Assembly: GCA_019894975.1 (NCBI GenBank)
Contig: JAGXNO010000009.1
Coordinates: forward strand, 1 to 64,000
Direction: 5' to 3'
DNA: 64,000 nucleotides
From: Promethearchaeota archaeon
GTDB taxonomy: Archaea > Asgardarchaeota > Lokiarchaeia > Sigyniarchaeales > SOKP01
Position numbers and translations under genes: made by a program. Below, piece after piece: positions 43,402 through 52,890 of the stretch; position 1 is the first letter of the stretch; the number at the start of each line of letters is the position of its first letter. Below the pieces are notes generated by a model that saw nothing but the letters and a program-made list of their open reading frames with translations, was not told the origin of the DNA and searched no databases.

Positions 43402-45288
43402 CTAAGATCCCTCCTTTTGTTTTATTAATTGATCAACGTCTACATCAAACTTTTTAATAAATATTTTTTGATATTCTTCTGAGGTCAATAAAAGTTCATC
43501 ATGAGTTCCCATAGCTGCTATTTCCCCTTTTTTTAGGACAATAATTACGTCGGCCCACCTAATTTGCGAAAGTCTATGTGTTATAAGAAGAGTCGTTCTA
43601 TCCTTGAGTATATTTCGAATTGCTCTTTGTATTTTGTCTTCCGTATTTGAATCTATTGCAGATGTTGAGTCATCCAAAATAAGAATTCTTGGATCAGAAA
43701 GAAATGCTCGAGCTATTGCGATTCTTTGTCTTTCTCCACCACTTAATTGGACACCTCTTTCACCAACTTCGGAGTCGTACTGATTAGGTAACTGAGAAAT
43801 AAAATCGTGAGCTTGAGCTTCTTTGGTTACCTGTACTATTTCTTCCTGAGAAGATACTCTACCAAACGATATATTGCTAAAGATTGAATCTGAAAACAAG
43901 AAAACATCTTGTTCTATATAGGATATTTGACCTCTCAATGATTTTAAAGAATAGTCCCGGAGATCAATATTATCAACTAAAATTCTACCTTCACCAACAT
44001 CATATAATCGAGATAGTAACTTGGTTAGTGTTGTTTTTCCTGATCCCGTGGTACCCACAATAGCTACTGACTGTCCGGGTTTTACCTCAAAATTAATATT
44101 TTTTAATACTATTTTTTCACTTCCTGGATAAGAAAAGGAAACGTTTTCAAATTTTATTCTTCCCTCTAAAGATTTCGAAATTCCCTCAATATTTTCATCA
44201 ATTTCAGTCTCTTGATTCATTAAATTAAGTAATCTTTGAGCACTAGTAATTGCAGTACGAACCATTGCAAACACAAATATTGAAATTTGTGTTGGAAAAC
44301 CCAATTGTCTTAATAGCGCCATATAGCCAATAATAAAGCCAATTGGGAACATTATTGTAAAATTTAGAATGATTCCATGAGTTAGACCAAAAGTAAATGT
44401 TAAAGCCAAAATTAAAAAAGGGAGATACTTTGCTTGAACATGGCCTTGTTCAATAAAAGCATCTCGATATCCTCTCGCGTTTAAAATATACTTTTCTAGC
44501 TCGCGTGCCTCTTGAACGGTACCTTTAACAACTTCAATACCAGTAAGAGTTTCATTTAAAGTAGTATTCATCCCACCGAAAAATCCTCTTAATTTCCATG
44601 AAATTGGAGCTATTTTCTTAACATAAGATCTTAAGGATATTATGAATAATACAGCAAACACTAATGGTGCTATCATTAATTGAACGGGATAAAAGATTAT
44701 TATATAAATTAGAGGAATTACCAAAGCAGTGAAGGATTCAAATATAAGAGAAATCGCGGGGCTAATAAGGAAATTTAGCATGCGAACGTCATTGGTGGCA
44801 AGGGCCATCAATTCACCAATTTGAATAGTTTCATGAAAGGATTGGCTTTTACCCAAAAGATTAGAATAAAATTCTCTTCTACAATCTCTTTCCATCCTAT
44901 GAGCTAAAACCTCTCTTAATGCGAAGCTAAACATTCTCAAAAATGGAGAACCAATGTTTAATAACAAAATAAAAACAGTATAATATATCAATGAAGTTGT
45001 CTTATGTAAAAAGAAATCTGTAATTGCATTACCAATAAGAACAGAAGTAATAGACCACAAGTTGGATGTTAAAATTGTTGTAAATAGCACAACTGCAATT
45101 AGATACTTATTTGATTTATAAAATAGATGTGAAAAAATCCACCTTCGTGAACCTTTGTGGCGAGCTTTTTCAAAGTGATCTTTTCCTGGTGAAAACTCAA
45201 CAATCCGTTTCTGATATGTCTCGCTTTTACTATTTTTCATTGATATCTTTTGATGGTTTTGATAAGAAATATTACTAATAGTATGCAA
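43402..45288 (-). CDS. ABC exporter half-transporter, degenerate catalytic site
   Basis: This 628-residue protein has an extra N-terminal tail of about 60 residues, then six TM helices and an ATPase domain with Walker A GTTGSGKTT, signature LSGGERQ, Walker B LILDDSTSAIDS and H-loop LLITHRL. The catalytic Glu after Walker B is replaced by Asp, as in the non-hydrolysing site of heterodimeric exporters such as TM287/288 or BmrCD. The pairing with the downstream gene fits this asymmetric design. Confidence 0.93.
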   Translation of the reverse strand: MHTISNISYQNHQKISMKNSKSETYQKRIVEFSPGKDHFEKARHKGSRRWIFSHLFYKSNKYLIAVVLFTTILTSNLWSITSVLIGNAITDFFLHKTTSLIYYTVFILLLNIGSPFLRMFSFALREVLAHRMERDCRREFYSNLLGKSQSFHETIQIGELMALATNDVRMLNFLISPAISLIFESFTALVIPLIYIIIFYPVQLMIAPLVFAVLFIISLRSYVKKIAPISWKLRGFFGGMNTTLNETLTGIEVVKGTVQEARELEKYILNARGYRDAFIEQGHVQAKYLPFLILALTFTFGLTHGIILNFTIMFPIGFIIGYMALLRQLGFPTQISIFVFAMVRTAITSAQRLLNLMNQETEIDENIEGISKSLEGRIKFENVSFSYPGSEKIVLKNINFEVKPGQSVAIVGTTGSGKTTLTKLLSRLYDVGEGRILVDNIDLRDYSLKSLRGQISYIEQDVFLFSDSIFSNISFGRVSSQEEIVQVTKEAQAHDFISQLPNQYDSEVGERGVQLSGGERQRIAIARAFLSDPRILILDDSTSAIDSNTEDKIQRAIRNILKDRTTLLITHRLSQIRWADVIIVLKKGEIAAMGTHDELLLTSEEYQKIFIKKFDVDVDQLIKQKEGS

Positions 45289-45366
45289 ATTGAAGTAGTT
45301 GTTAATTAATGAGTTTTATGCTATGATTTAGAGAAATAACATTGTATACAAAAATGAGAAGTTTAG

Positions 45367-45666
45367 CTAAGAGTGATAATCCTTTCTTGTGCTAATAAGG
45401 GTTGTAGTGGCTTCAATCCACTGATTCAATTCATTGTCAGATCTACAAAAAGTAACTATTTTCTCCAAATCCTCTAATTTCAGGAACTTACATTCAACCA
45501 TTAAGTCCCAACCTCCGTAGATAGGTGTAACATAGGTGACTTCCCAATCTTCCTGTTGATTGCTGGATTTTAAACTTTTTAGTTTTTCTGTGACTTTCCA
45601 CTGAGTACCAATAATTTTCAATCGAATCAAAATATAACCACGATAATAAATCGACGTAACACCCAA
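45367..45666 (-). CDS. Stand-alone AsnC/RAM-type ligand-binding domain protein
   Basis: This protein of about 95-99 residues follows the RAM fold pattern: YILIRLKIIGTQWKVTEKL, the central YVTPIYGGWDLMVECKF strand pair and a final WIEATTTLISTRKD. It has no HTH, so it is a stand-alone RAM protein that may bind an amino acid and pair with full Lrp proteins. The start is unclear: TTG at 45666 lacks SD, and ATT at 45651 lies eight bases after GGGTG. Confidence 0.7.
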   Translation of the reverse strand: MGVTSIYYRGYILIRLKIIGTQWKVTEKLKSLKSSNQQEDWEVTYVTPIYGGWDLMVECKFLKLEDLEKIVTFCRSDNELNQWIEATTTLISTRKDYHS

Positions 45667-45784
45667 ATTAAATCTTTAGATATTGATTAACCAATAAATA
45701 GTGATATATTTTTCAAGATTTTTCAAGATTTCTATTAATGAGAGAATTAGTGTATGAGTATTTCTAAAGCATTAGTTTCAAAAT

Positions 45785-48700
45785 CTACCAATATATTTCT
45801 TTTAATGTCTTATGATATTCATTAAGAGATTTAATCTCTACTTCTTTTTTCCTAACATCTTTTATAGCATCGACAATAGCTCTTGCAAGTTGTAAATTTA
45901 TTATTACGGGAATGTTATAATCCACTGCCATTCTACGAATCTTATATTCATCCTCTATGATTGTTGCGAATTTTTCTTCTACTGTAGTTGGCATTGGAAT
46001 ATTAATTACTAAATCTATTGCTCCATTTTGAAGGCAACCCATTATATTTGGTTCCATTCCAGCTTCATGAATCTTATATAATCTCACAGCATAGATTCCA
46101 CTGTTTTTTAATGCTAAAGCAGTAGCTTCAGTAGCGAATATTGTAAATCCCATATCTTTTAACTTCATAGCTAAAGGAATTATTTGTTTTTTTAATTCTT
46201 CTCCTCCTACTGAAATTAGTACATTCCCCCCTTCTACAGGAATACGCATTTCAGTAGCTTCTAAAGCTTTTATTAAGGCATCTTGGAAATCCTCTCCTAT
46301 AATGCCAATTTCACCAGTAGATGCCATTTCAACCCCGAGTCGAAAATCTGCTTTGTCCAATCTCAAAAATGAAAACATTGGAGCCTTAATACCCACATAG
46401 TTTCCATAAGGAAGATCGAGCAGTCTTTCTGGAATTTTATTACCCATTATTACCTCCGCTGCTAATCTCATAAGGTTTATGCCTCGAATTTTTGAGACAT
46501 ATGGCATACTACGGCTTGAACGCAAATTACATTCAATTACATACACATCCCCATTTTTAATCATATATTGAACATTAAAAGGTCCCCGAATTTTCAGAGC
46601 TAAAGCAATTTTTTTAGTATTTTCTTCAATTACACTAATTACATCTTCAGAAACCGTTTGGGGGGGAATTGTCATAGTTGCATCCCCACTGTGTATTCCT
46701 GCATTTTCTATATGCTCTACGATTGCTCCAATTAACACGTTAGAGCCATCACAGATACCATCACATTCTATCTCTCTTGCATTAGTGAAAAATTTAGTAA
46801 TTACAATAGGATATTCCCTAGAAACGGAAGCTGCAAGATCAAGTGTATCTCTGAGGGTTGTTTCATCGTAACATACTCTCATGGCAGCTCCACTTAATAC
46901 ATACGAAGGTCTAACAAGTACAGGGTAACTTACATTCTTTGCAAAATTTAGTGCTTCTTCTTTATCCGTTAAAGCACTCCATTGAGGTTGTTTAATATTG
47001 AGCTGATCTAGTAATGCACTAAATTTACTTCTATCTTCTGCCATATCTATTCTTGAACCATGGGTCCCAAGTATTTTTAGATTAGTTTTCCTAAAGAATT
47101 CAGAATACTTTGTAATTTTTGCGGCTAAATTATTTGCTATTTGTCCCCCTGCTGATACGACTATTCCCTCTGCTTTTTCAAGTTCACATATATCAAGCAC
47201 TCTTTCCCCAGAAATTTCATCAAAGTAGAGCTTATCACTTACGTCGTAGTCGGTAGACACCGTTTCTGGATTATAATTAATCATAATGGCTTGGTCCACG
47301 CCCAGCCTCTTAATTCCCCATAAACAATTAACAGATCCCCAATCAAACTCGACAGAAGCTCCAATACGATATGTACCAGAACCTAAAACAATAACTTTTC
47401 TAAGATTAGAATTATTTTCTTGCTGAAAATCTATGTCATGTTCAGTAGCGCTATATGTAAGGTATAAATAGTTAGTTATTGCTGGCCACTCTGCTGCTAA
47501 AGTATCGATCCTTTTCACATATGGATGAATTCCTAATTTTTTTCTCAGTTGTCTCACAAATATTGTATTGATCCCCATGATCTTACCTATTTGTCCGTCA
47601 GAGAATCCATATCTTTTAGCTCTTTCTAACAAATAAATTTTTTCTGAATCTGGAGATTCTAGTAAGTCAAGGCTTTCAATGTTCCGTTCTATATCTATAA
47701 TATTTTTTAATTTATGAAGAAACCATTTATCCACTCTTGAGAGACGATAGATTTCATCAATTGAAATCCCTCTTTTAATTGCTTCAGCAATTCTAAATAC
47801 TCTTAAGTCTGTAGGGTTTCTTAATGCATATTTTAATTCATTTATATCTTCAATTTCTTCCAAATCATTAGCTACAAAACCTTTCATCCCAATGTCAAGC
47901 ATTCTTATTGCCTTTTGTAGAACCTCTTCAAAAGTTCTACCAATTGCCATAACTTCCCCTACACTTTTCATCTGAGAGCCTAATCTTCGATCTACTTTTT
48001 GGAATTTTATAAGATCCCATCTTGGAAATTTGAGAACTAAATAATCTAATGCCGGTTCGAAGCATGCTGTAGTAATTCCGGTAATTTTGTTTTTTAACTC
48101 AGGTAAGGTATATCCTATTGCAAGTTTTGCTGCTATATATGCCAAAGGATATCCTGTCGCTTTAGAAGCTAATGCTGATGATCTAGAAAGGCGAGCATTT
48201 ACCTCAATCGCTCGGAATTCTTTTGAAAAAGGATCTAAACCATATTGAATATTGCATTCCCCAATAATACCAAGGTTACGAATAACCCTTATTGAAGCTG
48301 AACGGAGCATTTGGTACTCTTCATTAGTAAGTGTTTGACTTGGGCTTATTACTAATGATTCCCCGGTGTGAATACCCACTGGATCAAAATTCTCCATATT
48401 ACAGTTAATAAAACAATTATCCTCAGAATCCCTTACTACTTCATATTCAATTTCTTTCCAACCCCAGATACTTTCTTCAATAAGAATTTGATTTATCCTT
48501 GATTGAGCTAAACCTTTTTTTGCCATTCTTTCAAATTCTTTCATGTTATTAACTATTCCTGATCCTCTTCCACCTAAAGTGTAGGCTACTCGGAGCATAC
48601 ACGGAAATCCGATTTCTTCAACCGCTTTCAAAGCATCTGTATAGGAACTTACAGCTTGACTTTTACAGACTTTAACTTCAGAACTTTCCATTGCTTTAAC

Positions 48701-49102
48701 AAACAAATCACGGTCTTCAGTTGCCTCGATGGCTTCTATTGGTGTTCCTAGCACTCTTACATTATATTTTTCTAAAATACCGGCTTCTTTTAATTCAACT
48801 CCTACATTCAAAGCTGTTTGACCACCGAAAGATAATAAAATTCCGTCAGGTTTTTCCTTTTTAATCACTTCCTCTACATATTTAACGTTGATAGGCAATA
48901 AGTAAACATGATCAGATAACTGAGGATCAGTTTGAATCGTAGCTATATTAGGGTTTATTAAGATTGTTTCAATTCCTTCTTCCTTTAAAGCTTTAAGTAC
49001 TTGAGAACCACTATAATCGAATTCACCTGCTTGACCAATACGAATTCCACCAGAACCAACCACAAGTGCCTTTTTAATACTTCTATCAAGTGGTATTGCT
49101 AT
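45785..49102 (-). CDS. carB: Carbamoyl-phosphate synthase large subunit, predicted AUA start
   Basis: This is a full-length enzyme of about 1105 residues with two homologous ATP-grasp halves. The motif VVGSGGIRIGQAGEFDYSGS begins the first half and VIVLGSGTYRIGASVEFDWGS the second; each has the GGQ motif (LSFGGQTALNVG and VSAGGQIANNL). An MGS-like allosteric domain lies at the C-terminus. GTG at 49063 would remove the first strand. The family start (M-P-x-x-x-x-I-K-K-x-L-V-x-G-S-G) requires initiation at ATA 49096 or 49102. ATA 49102 lies five bases after GGAG and overlaps the carA stop as ATAG. It makes carbamoyl phosphate for pyrimidine and arginine synthesis. Confidence 0.95.
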   Translation of the reverse strand: MAIPLDRSIKKALVVGSGGIRIGQAGEFDYSGSQVLKALKEEGIETILINPNIATIQTDPQLSDHVYLLPINVKYVEEVIKKEKPDGILLSFGGQTALNVGVELKEAGILEKYNVRVLGTPIEAIEATEDRDLFVKAMESSEVKVCKSQAVSSYTDALKAVEEIGFPCMLRVAYTLGGRGSGIVNNMKEFERMAKKGLAQSRINQILIEESIWGWKEIEYEVVRDSEDNCFINCNMENFDPVGIHTGESLVISPSQTLTNEEYQMLRSASIRVIRNLGIIGECNIQYGLDPFSKEFRAIEVNARLSRSSALASKATGYPLAYIAAKLAIGYTLPELKNKITGITTACFEPALDYLVLKFPRWDLIKFQKVDRRLGSQMKSVGEVMAIGRTFEEVLQKAIRMLDIGMKGFVANDLEEIEDINELKYALRNPTDLRVFRIAEAIKRGISIDEIYRLSRVDKWFLHKLKNIIDIERNIESLDLLESPDSEKIYLLERAKRYGFSDGQIGKIMGINTIFVRQLRKKLGIHPYVKRIDTLAAEWPAITNYLYLTYSATEHDIDFQQENNSNLRKVIVLGSGTYRIGASVEFDWGSVNCLWGIKRLGVDQAIMINYNPETVSTDYDVSDKLYFDEISGERVLDICELEKAEGIVVSAGGQIANNLAAKITKYSEFFRKTNLKILGTHGSRIDMAEDRSKFSALLDQLNIKQPQWSALTDKEEALNFAKNVSYPVLVRPSYVLSGAAMRVCYDETTLRDTLDLAASVSREYPIVITKFFTNAREIECDGICDGSNVLIGAIVEHIENAGIHSGDATMTIPPQTVSEDVISVIEENTKKIALALKIRGPFNVQYMIKNGDVYVIECNLRSSRSMPYVSKIRGINLMRLAAEVIMGNKIPERLLDLPYGNYVGIKAPMFSFLRLDKADFRLGVEMASTGEIGIIGEDFQDALIKALEATEMRIPVEGGNVLISVGGEELKKQIIPLAMKLKDMGFTIFATEATALALKNSGIYAVRLYKIHEAGMEPNIMGCLQNGAIDLVINIPMPTTVEEKFATIIEDEYKIRRMAVDYNIPVIINLQLARAIVDAIKDVRKKEVEIKSLNEYHKTLKEIYW

Positions 49103-50235
49103 CTCAGCTCCATTATTTCAATAAATTTATCAAACAAATATAAGGAGTCTAGTGGACCAGGACATGCTTCTGGGTGGAACTGAACTGCAAAAATGGGTTT
49201 GGTTTCATGAATTAATCCCTCATTTGAATTGTCATCAATATTCCGCAAAAATTCTTTAAATCCCCCTATTTCAAAATCTTTCACACAAAACCCATGATTT
49301 TGTGAAGTAATATAACAATGATTAGTCTCAGTATTTATTACTGTCTTATTCCCCCCTCTATGCCCGTATTTAAGTTTGTAGGAGGATCCTCCTGCAGCTA
49401 TACCGATTATCTGGTTTCCTAAACAAATTCCAAAAGTTGGGATATTATTCTTAATTAAACTTTTACAAACTTCAATAGCTCCCTTGTACATTGCAGGATC
49501 TCCTGGACCATTGGATACGAAAACCCCATTTGGCCGATATTTCATAATTTGATCATAGGAATAATTATAGGGAACAATTATTATATCAATTCTTCTTTGT
49601 GCAAAGTTACGTAATATATTCAGTTTAACACCCATATCTAAAACAACTACTTTGCCTATGGGATTAGGTTGACTGTAAACCTTTACATCTTTCGTAGAAA
49701 CTTCACTCGAAAGGTGTCTTAAGTTTGGATCTTCTGCTTTTTCAACTTCCTTTCTTAAGAAGTCAATATTTATGTCTTCTCCTGATTCAAAAACAGCAAG
49801 TAAACCCACTTGAACACCCTCTTCTCTAAGGATTTTTGTGATAGCTCGGGTATCAATCCATTCGATTCCGGGTATTCCTTCCTCGCGAAGGAAAACATCT
49901 AGCGTCTTTACACTTTGATAATGACTAGGGTGTTTACAACACTCATTAACCACAAAACCTGTAACTTTTATTGAGTCTGATTCAAAATATTTAAGAATAC
50001 CATATTTATCTTTTTCCCATGCGGGAACACCATAATTCCCAACGAGAGGATGAGTCATTGTTACAATCTGACCTTGATAGGAGGGATCTGTTAGTGTTTC
50101 GTTATAACCCGCACCTGTCATAGTGTTAAAAACTAGTTCCCCTGTTACTATTTTTGAGGCTCCAAATCCAATTCCTTCGAGATATTTTCCATTTTTAAAC
50201 ATTAAAACTGCTGGTCTTTCCTTCTTATACAACAT
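49099..50235 (-). CDS. carA: Carbamoyl-phosphate synthase small (glutaminase) subunit
   Basis: This 378-residue protein has an N-terminal CPSase_sm domain (LVFNTMTGAGYNETLTDPSY) and a class I amidotransferase domain with nucleophile motif FGICLGNQI and the His-x-x-Glu-A motif VQFHPEACPGP. It delivers ammonia from glutamine to CarB. Its TAG stop overlaps the presumed ATA start of carB, which implies translational coupling. Confidence 0.97.
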   Translation of the reverse strand: MLYKKERPAVLMFKNGKYLEGIGFGASKIVTGELVFNTMTGAGYNETLTDPSYQGQIVTMTHPLVGNYGVPAWEKDKYGILKYFESDSIKVTGFVVNECCKHPSHYQSVKTLDVFLREEGIPGIEWIDTRAITKILREEGVQVGLLAVFESGEDINIDFLRKEVEKAEDPNLRHLSSEVSTKDVKVYSQPNPIGKVVVLDMGVKLNILRNFAQRRIDIIIVPYNYSYDQIMKYRPNGVFVSNGPGDPAMYKGAIEVCKSLIKNNIPTFGICLGNQIIGIAAGGSSYKLKYGHRGGNKTVINTETNHCYITSQNHGFCVKDFEIGGFKEFLRNIDDNSNEGLIHETKPIFAVQFHPEACPGPLDSLYLFDKFIEIMELR

Positions 50236-50390
50236 TTACAAAACTGATATATCCATCTCATACATTCTTAAAACAAAAATAGATAGTTATATCTTTTAAG
50301 ATTGATTATTAACGAGTTAAATAAACTATAACAGTTATGTCAATTTTCAATTACAACCATTAAATCAACATAATCTTTATTTAAATTTAC

Positions 50391-51458
50391 TTAGAGTTGG
50401 TCCGTAGATAATTTTTTCTCGAGATCTAAAGTACGAATAAATTCTTCTTGAGTTTTTCTAATTCCTTCTAAAATTGGATTAAAATCGAGGGATTCAAAAT
50501 TTTTCCACCAGGTATAACTCTCAGTTTTGATGTTGTCTAATTCTTTTGAGTTTTTAGTAATTATTATCTTTCTATCTAAAAGATAAGAAGGATCTATAAT
50601 CTCCTTATCATTTTCTTCAATTCTTTTTAAGTTTTGGAGCATGCATTCGAGTAAATCATCATAAAAGAGCAGCGGGATATATTTAATAACGCGAGTCTGA
50701 GTTTCTAAACCGTTTTTGATTGATCCTTTGTCTATACTATCTGAAAAGCCCACATTTGAAAAATCGAATATTTCTATATCTATTAATTCTGGATGATATT
50801 CTGTTTCTTTTGATCTTTTAAATTTCCTATAATAAGTCATGTCTTTAATTTTATACATCCTCGCGTTTTCTTGCTCTCCCTTTATTTCTACAAGAATGTT
50901 ATTCTGTTCCATTCGTTTCCTACAAATATCAGACACTAATTGACAATAAGCTTTCGCTGCTTCTGTAAGATCCTCATTGAGGATTTTAGCTTTTATAATG
51001 TTATGCAGATAAGCTCTTAGAAAAGCTGAGAAATCTTCTTCTAAGGTAGGAAGATTCGCATATAGAAATTTTGTAAATTTCCACCATTGTGACACCCGTA
51101 CATGTGTTAAAGAGAGGAAAAATTTCTCACGCGATCGCAATTCAGTAAAATAAAACAACTTTTCAAATCCATGTTGAAGAAATGGGAGTGGATCAATTAT
51201 AGCTGTTTGATCTTCAGTAATCGGAAATGAAATTGGTTCTCTAGGCCGTAATAAAACGGAATTTTCACCATTAAATACTCGATCAACCCTCATAGGCAGT
51301 GGCATTATTGGATTGTTACCTACAGAGGTGATTAAGTTTGCTAAATTTGGTTTATTTATGTTTGAATAATCGGGAGGGAAAATATCAATAAAAAAGAAAA
51401 AGGGCGCTGCATCAAACTTATAAGTTTTAAATTTATTAATCGGTTTTATAGTAATCAC
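50391..51458 (-). CDS. Hypothetical protein, 355 aa
   Basis: No family is recognised. It is soluble-looking, with a helical middle (about 115-185) containing RAYLHNIIKAKILNEDLTEA, a region rich in charged residues around 195-215, and a C-terminal charged helix. No metal or nucleotide motifs stand out. The start is either GTG at 51458 or the in-frame ATA three codons later (51449), which lies five bases after GGTGA; that GGTGA contains the GTG itself, so the ATA is a plausible start. Confidence 0.6.
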   Translation of the reverse strand: MITIKPINKFKTYKFDAAPFFFFIDIFPPDYSNINKPNLANLITSVGNNPIMPLPMRVDRVFNGENSVLLRPREPISFPITEDQTAIIDPLPFLQHGFEKLFYFTELRSREKFFLSLTHVRVSQWWKFTKFLYANLPTLEEDFSAFLRAYLHNIIKAKILNEDLTEAAKAYCQLVSDICRKRMEQNNILVEIKGEQENARMYKIKDMTYYRKFKRSKETEYHPELIDIEIFDFSNVGFSDSIDKGSIKNGLETQTRVIKYIPLLFYDDLLECMLQNLKRIEENDKEIIDPSYLLDRKIIITKNSKELDNIKTESYTWWKNFESLDFNPILEGIRKTQEEFIRTLDLEKKLSTDQL

Positions 51459-51553
51459 CAGATAAAGATAATCTATATCTTTGTAATTAATAGTTTTTAA
51501 TACAATAGAGGAAAATATTAATTTTATCTTAAGTTAATGATTTTAATTCATTA

Positions 51554-52780
51554 TTGTCGAGAAAATTTAACACATTAGAGAACAAACTAGGTGATAAAAA
51601 AATTAACCTAAACGAGGAAGTTGAGAAGATTCTGTTAGATCAAGGTGCTATTAGCGTTGGATTTGCTACTAAAAAAACGCTTGAAGGAGGACCTCCTACT
51701 ACGGATATGACTTATATTCTACCAGAAGCTGAAACTGCGATCTGTTTTGCCGTTCCATTGGATAAACCAAAAATACGTTCTTTTTTAGGAAAAGAACTTC
51801 CTAGAGGACATTTTGACCACGTTATTGATAATGGTAATGTGTATTTAAAAGCATATAAATATGCAAAAGTAACATCTGACTTTTTAGAAGAGAAGGGATA
51901 TAAATCAGCTCCAGTCATTAATAATTTCAAATATCGCGAGGATGTCCAAAATTGGAGAACGAAATTACCTCCCCCTCTTGCTTTGAGACTGGTAGCTGCC
52001 CGTTCAGGAGTTGGTTCAATTGGATGGTCTGGAAATATTTTAGTCAAAGGTTACGGTGCAGCTGTTTTGTTAGGAGCCCTTGTAACTTCTGCGAAATTAA
52101 AACCTACTGAATCTATACCCCCTGAGGAATCTCCCTGTGATAAATGTAAACTTTGTGTTAACGTTTGTGCTTATAGAATGTTTGATAAAAATGAAGAGGA
52201 TTCCTATACTCTTGGTGAAAATACATTTTCATTTTCAAAACGTAATAATGTCTCTCGATGTTATACTGTTTGTGGAGGATCATCGGGGTTAGATAAGACA
52301 AAAAAATGGTCCACATGGTCTCCAGGACGAACCCCTTATCCTGAAAAAGAAATAGATGCGGATAAAACATTTGCTCACCTTTTTTCTCATCCCATTAAAA
52401 ATTCACGGGTTGTAGGAGAAGAGGGGAGTTATGCAGAATCTGAGTTATTACATGACAAAGTTGCCCAAGAATATATATCATCAGGAGAAATTGCATCAAA
52501 TACTATCACTGAGAATTTTACATTAACATGTGGAAATTGTCAGTTAATTTGTTGGGGTGATCACGATGAAACCGTTGAAAACTATCGTATATTAACAAAT
52601 TCAGGTTGCATTGTGACAAAAGAAAATGGAGAGAATATAATAGTCTCTAAGGAAGAAGCAGATGAACTTGAAAAATCTGGAAAAATTGCTGATCCGTATG
52701 TAGAAACCTCTGAAAGACGCCAATATGTAGAAAATATCGTTGTTGATATCTTTAAAAAACTTAGAAAAGAACAAGCATGA
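51554..52780 (+). CDS. QueG-like 4Fe-4S reductase (epoxyqueuosine reductase/reductive dehalogenase-related family)
   Basis: This 408-residue protein has the DUF1730-like N-terminal part (GAISVGFATKK, TYILPEAETAICFAVPL, RSGVGSIGWSGNILV) that in QueG binds cobalamin, then a 4Fe-4S motif CDKCKLCVNVCAYRMF and further cysteines (CYTVCGG, CGNCQLICWGD). Overall it looks like the archaeal group of QueG/RdhA-related Fe-S proteins with unknown substrate. The start is TTG at 51554, without a clear SD. Confidence 0.75.
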   Translation: MSRKFNTLENKLGDKKINLNEEVEKILLDQGAISVGFATKKTLEGGPPTTDMTYILPEAETAICFAVPLDKPKIRSFLGKELPRGHFDHVIDNGNVYLKAYKYAKVTSDFLEEKGYKSAPVINNFKYREDVQNWRTKLPPPLALRLVAARSGVGSIGWSGNILVKGYGAAVLLGALVTSAKLKPTESIPPEESPCDKCKLCVNVCAYRMFDKNEEDSYTLGENTFSFSKRNNVSRCYTVCGGSSGLDKTKKWSTWSPGRTPYPEKEIDADKTFAHLFSHPIKNSRVVGEEGSYAESELLHDKVAQEYISSGEIASNTITENFTLTCGNCQLICWGDHDETVENYRILTNSGCIVTKENGENIIVSKEEADELEKSGKIADPYVETSERRQYVENIVVDIFKKLRKEQA

Positions 52781-52890
52781 GCTGTTTATAATTTTATAGC
52801 ATGTCTACTGAAGCTCCACATTCTACTGAAAACAGTAGAATAATATTTCTGTCTATACAAAATAAAAACTAAAAATAAAAATTATAATTG

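Noticed and set aside
49001..49183. Plus-strand ORF over the carA-carB junction
   Set aside because: A shadow of two certain genes on the other strand.
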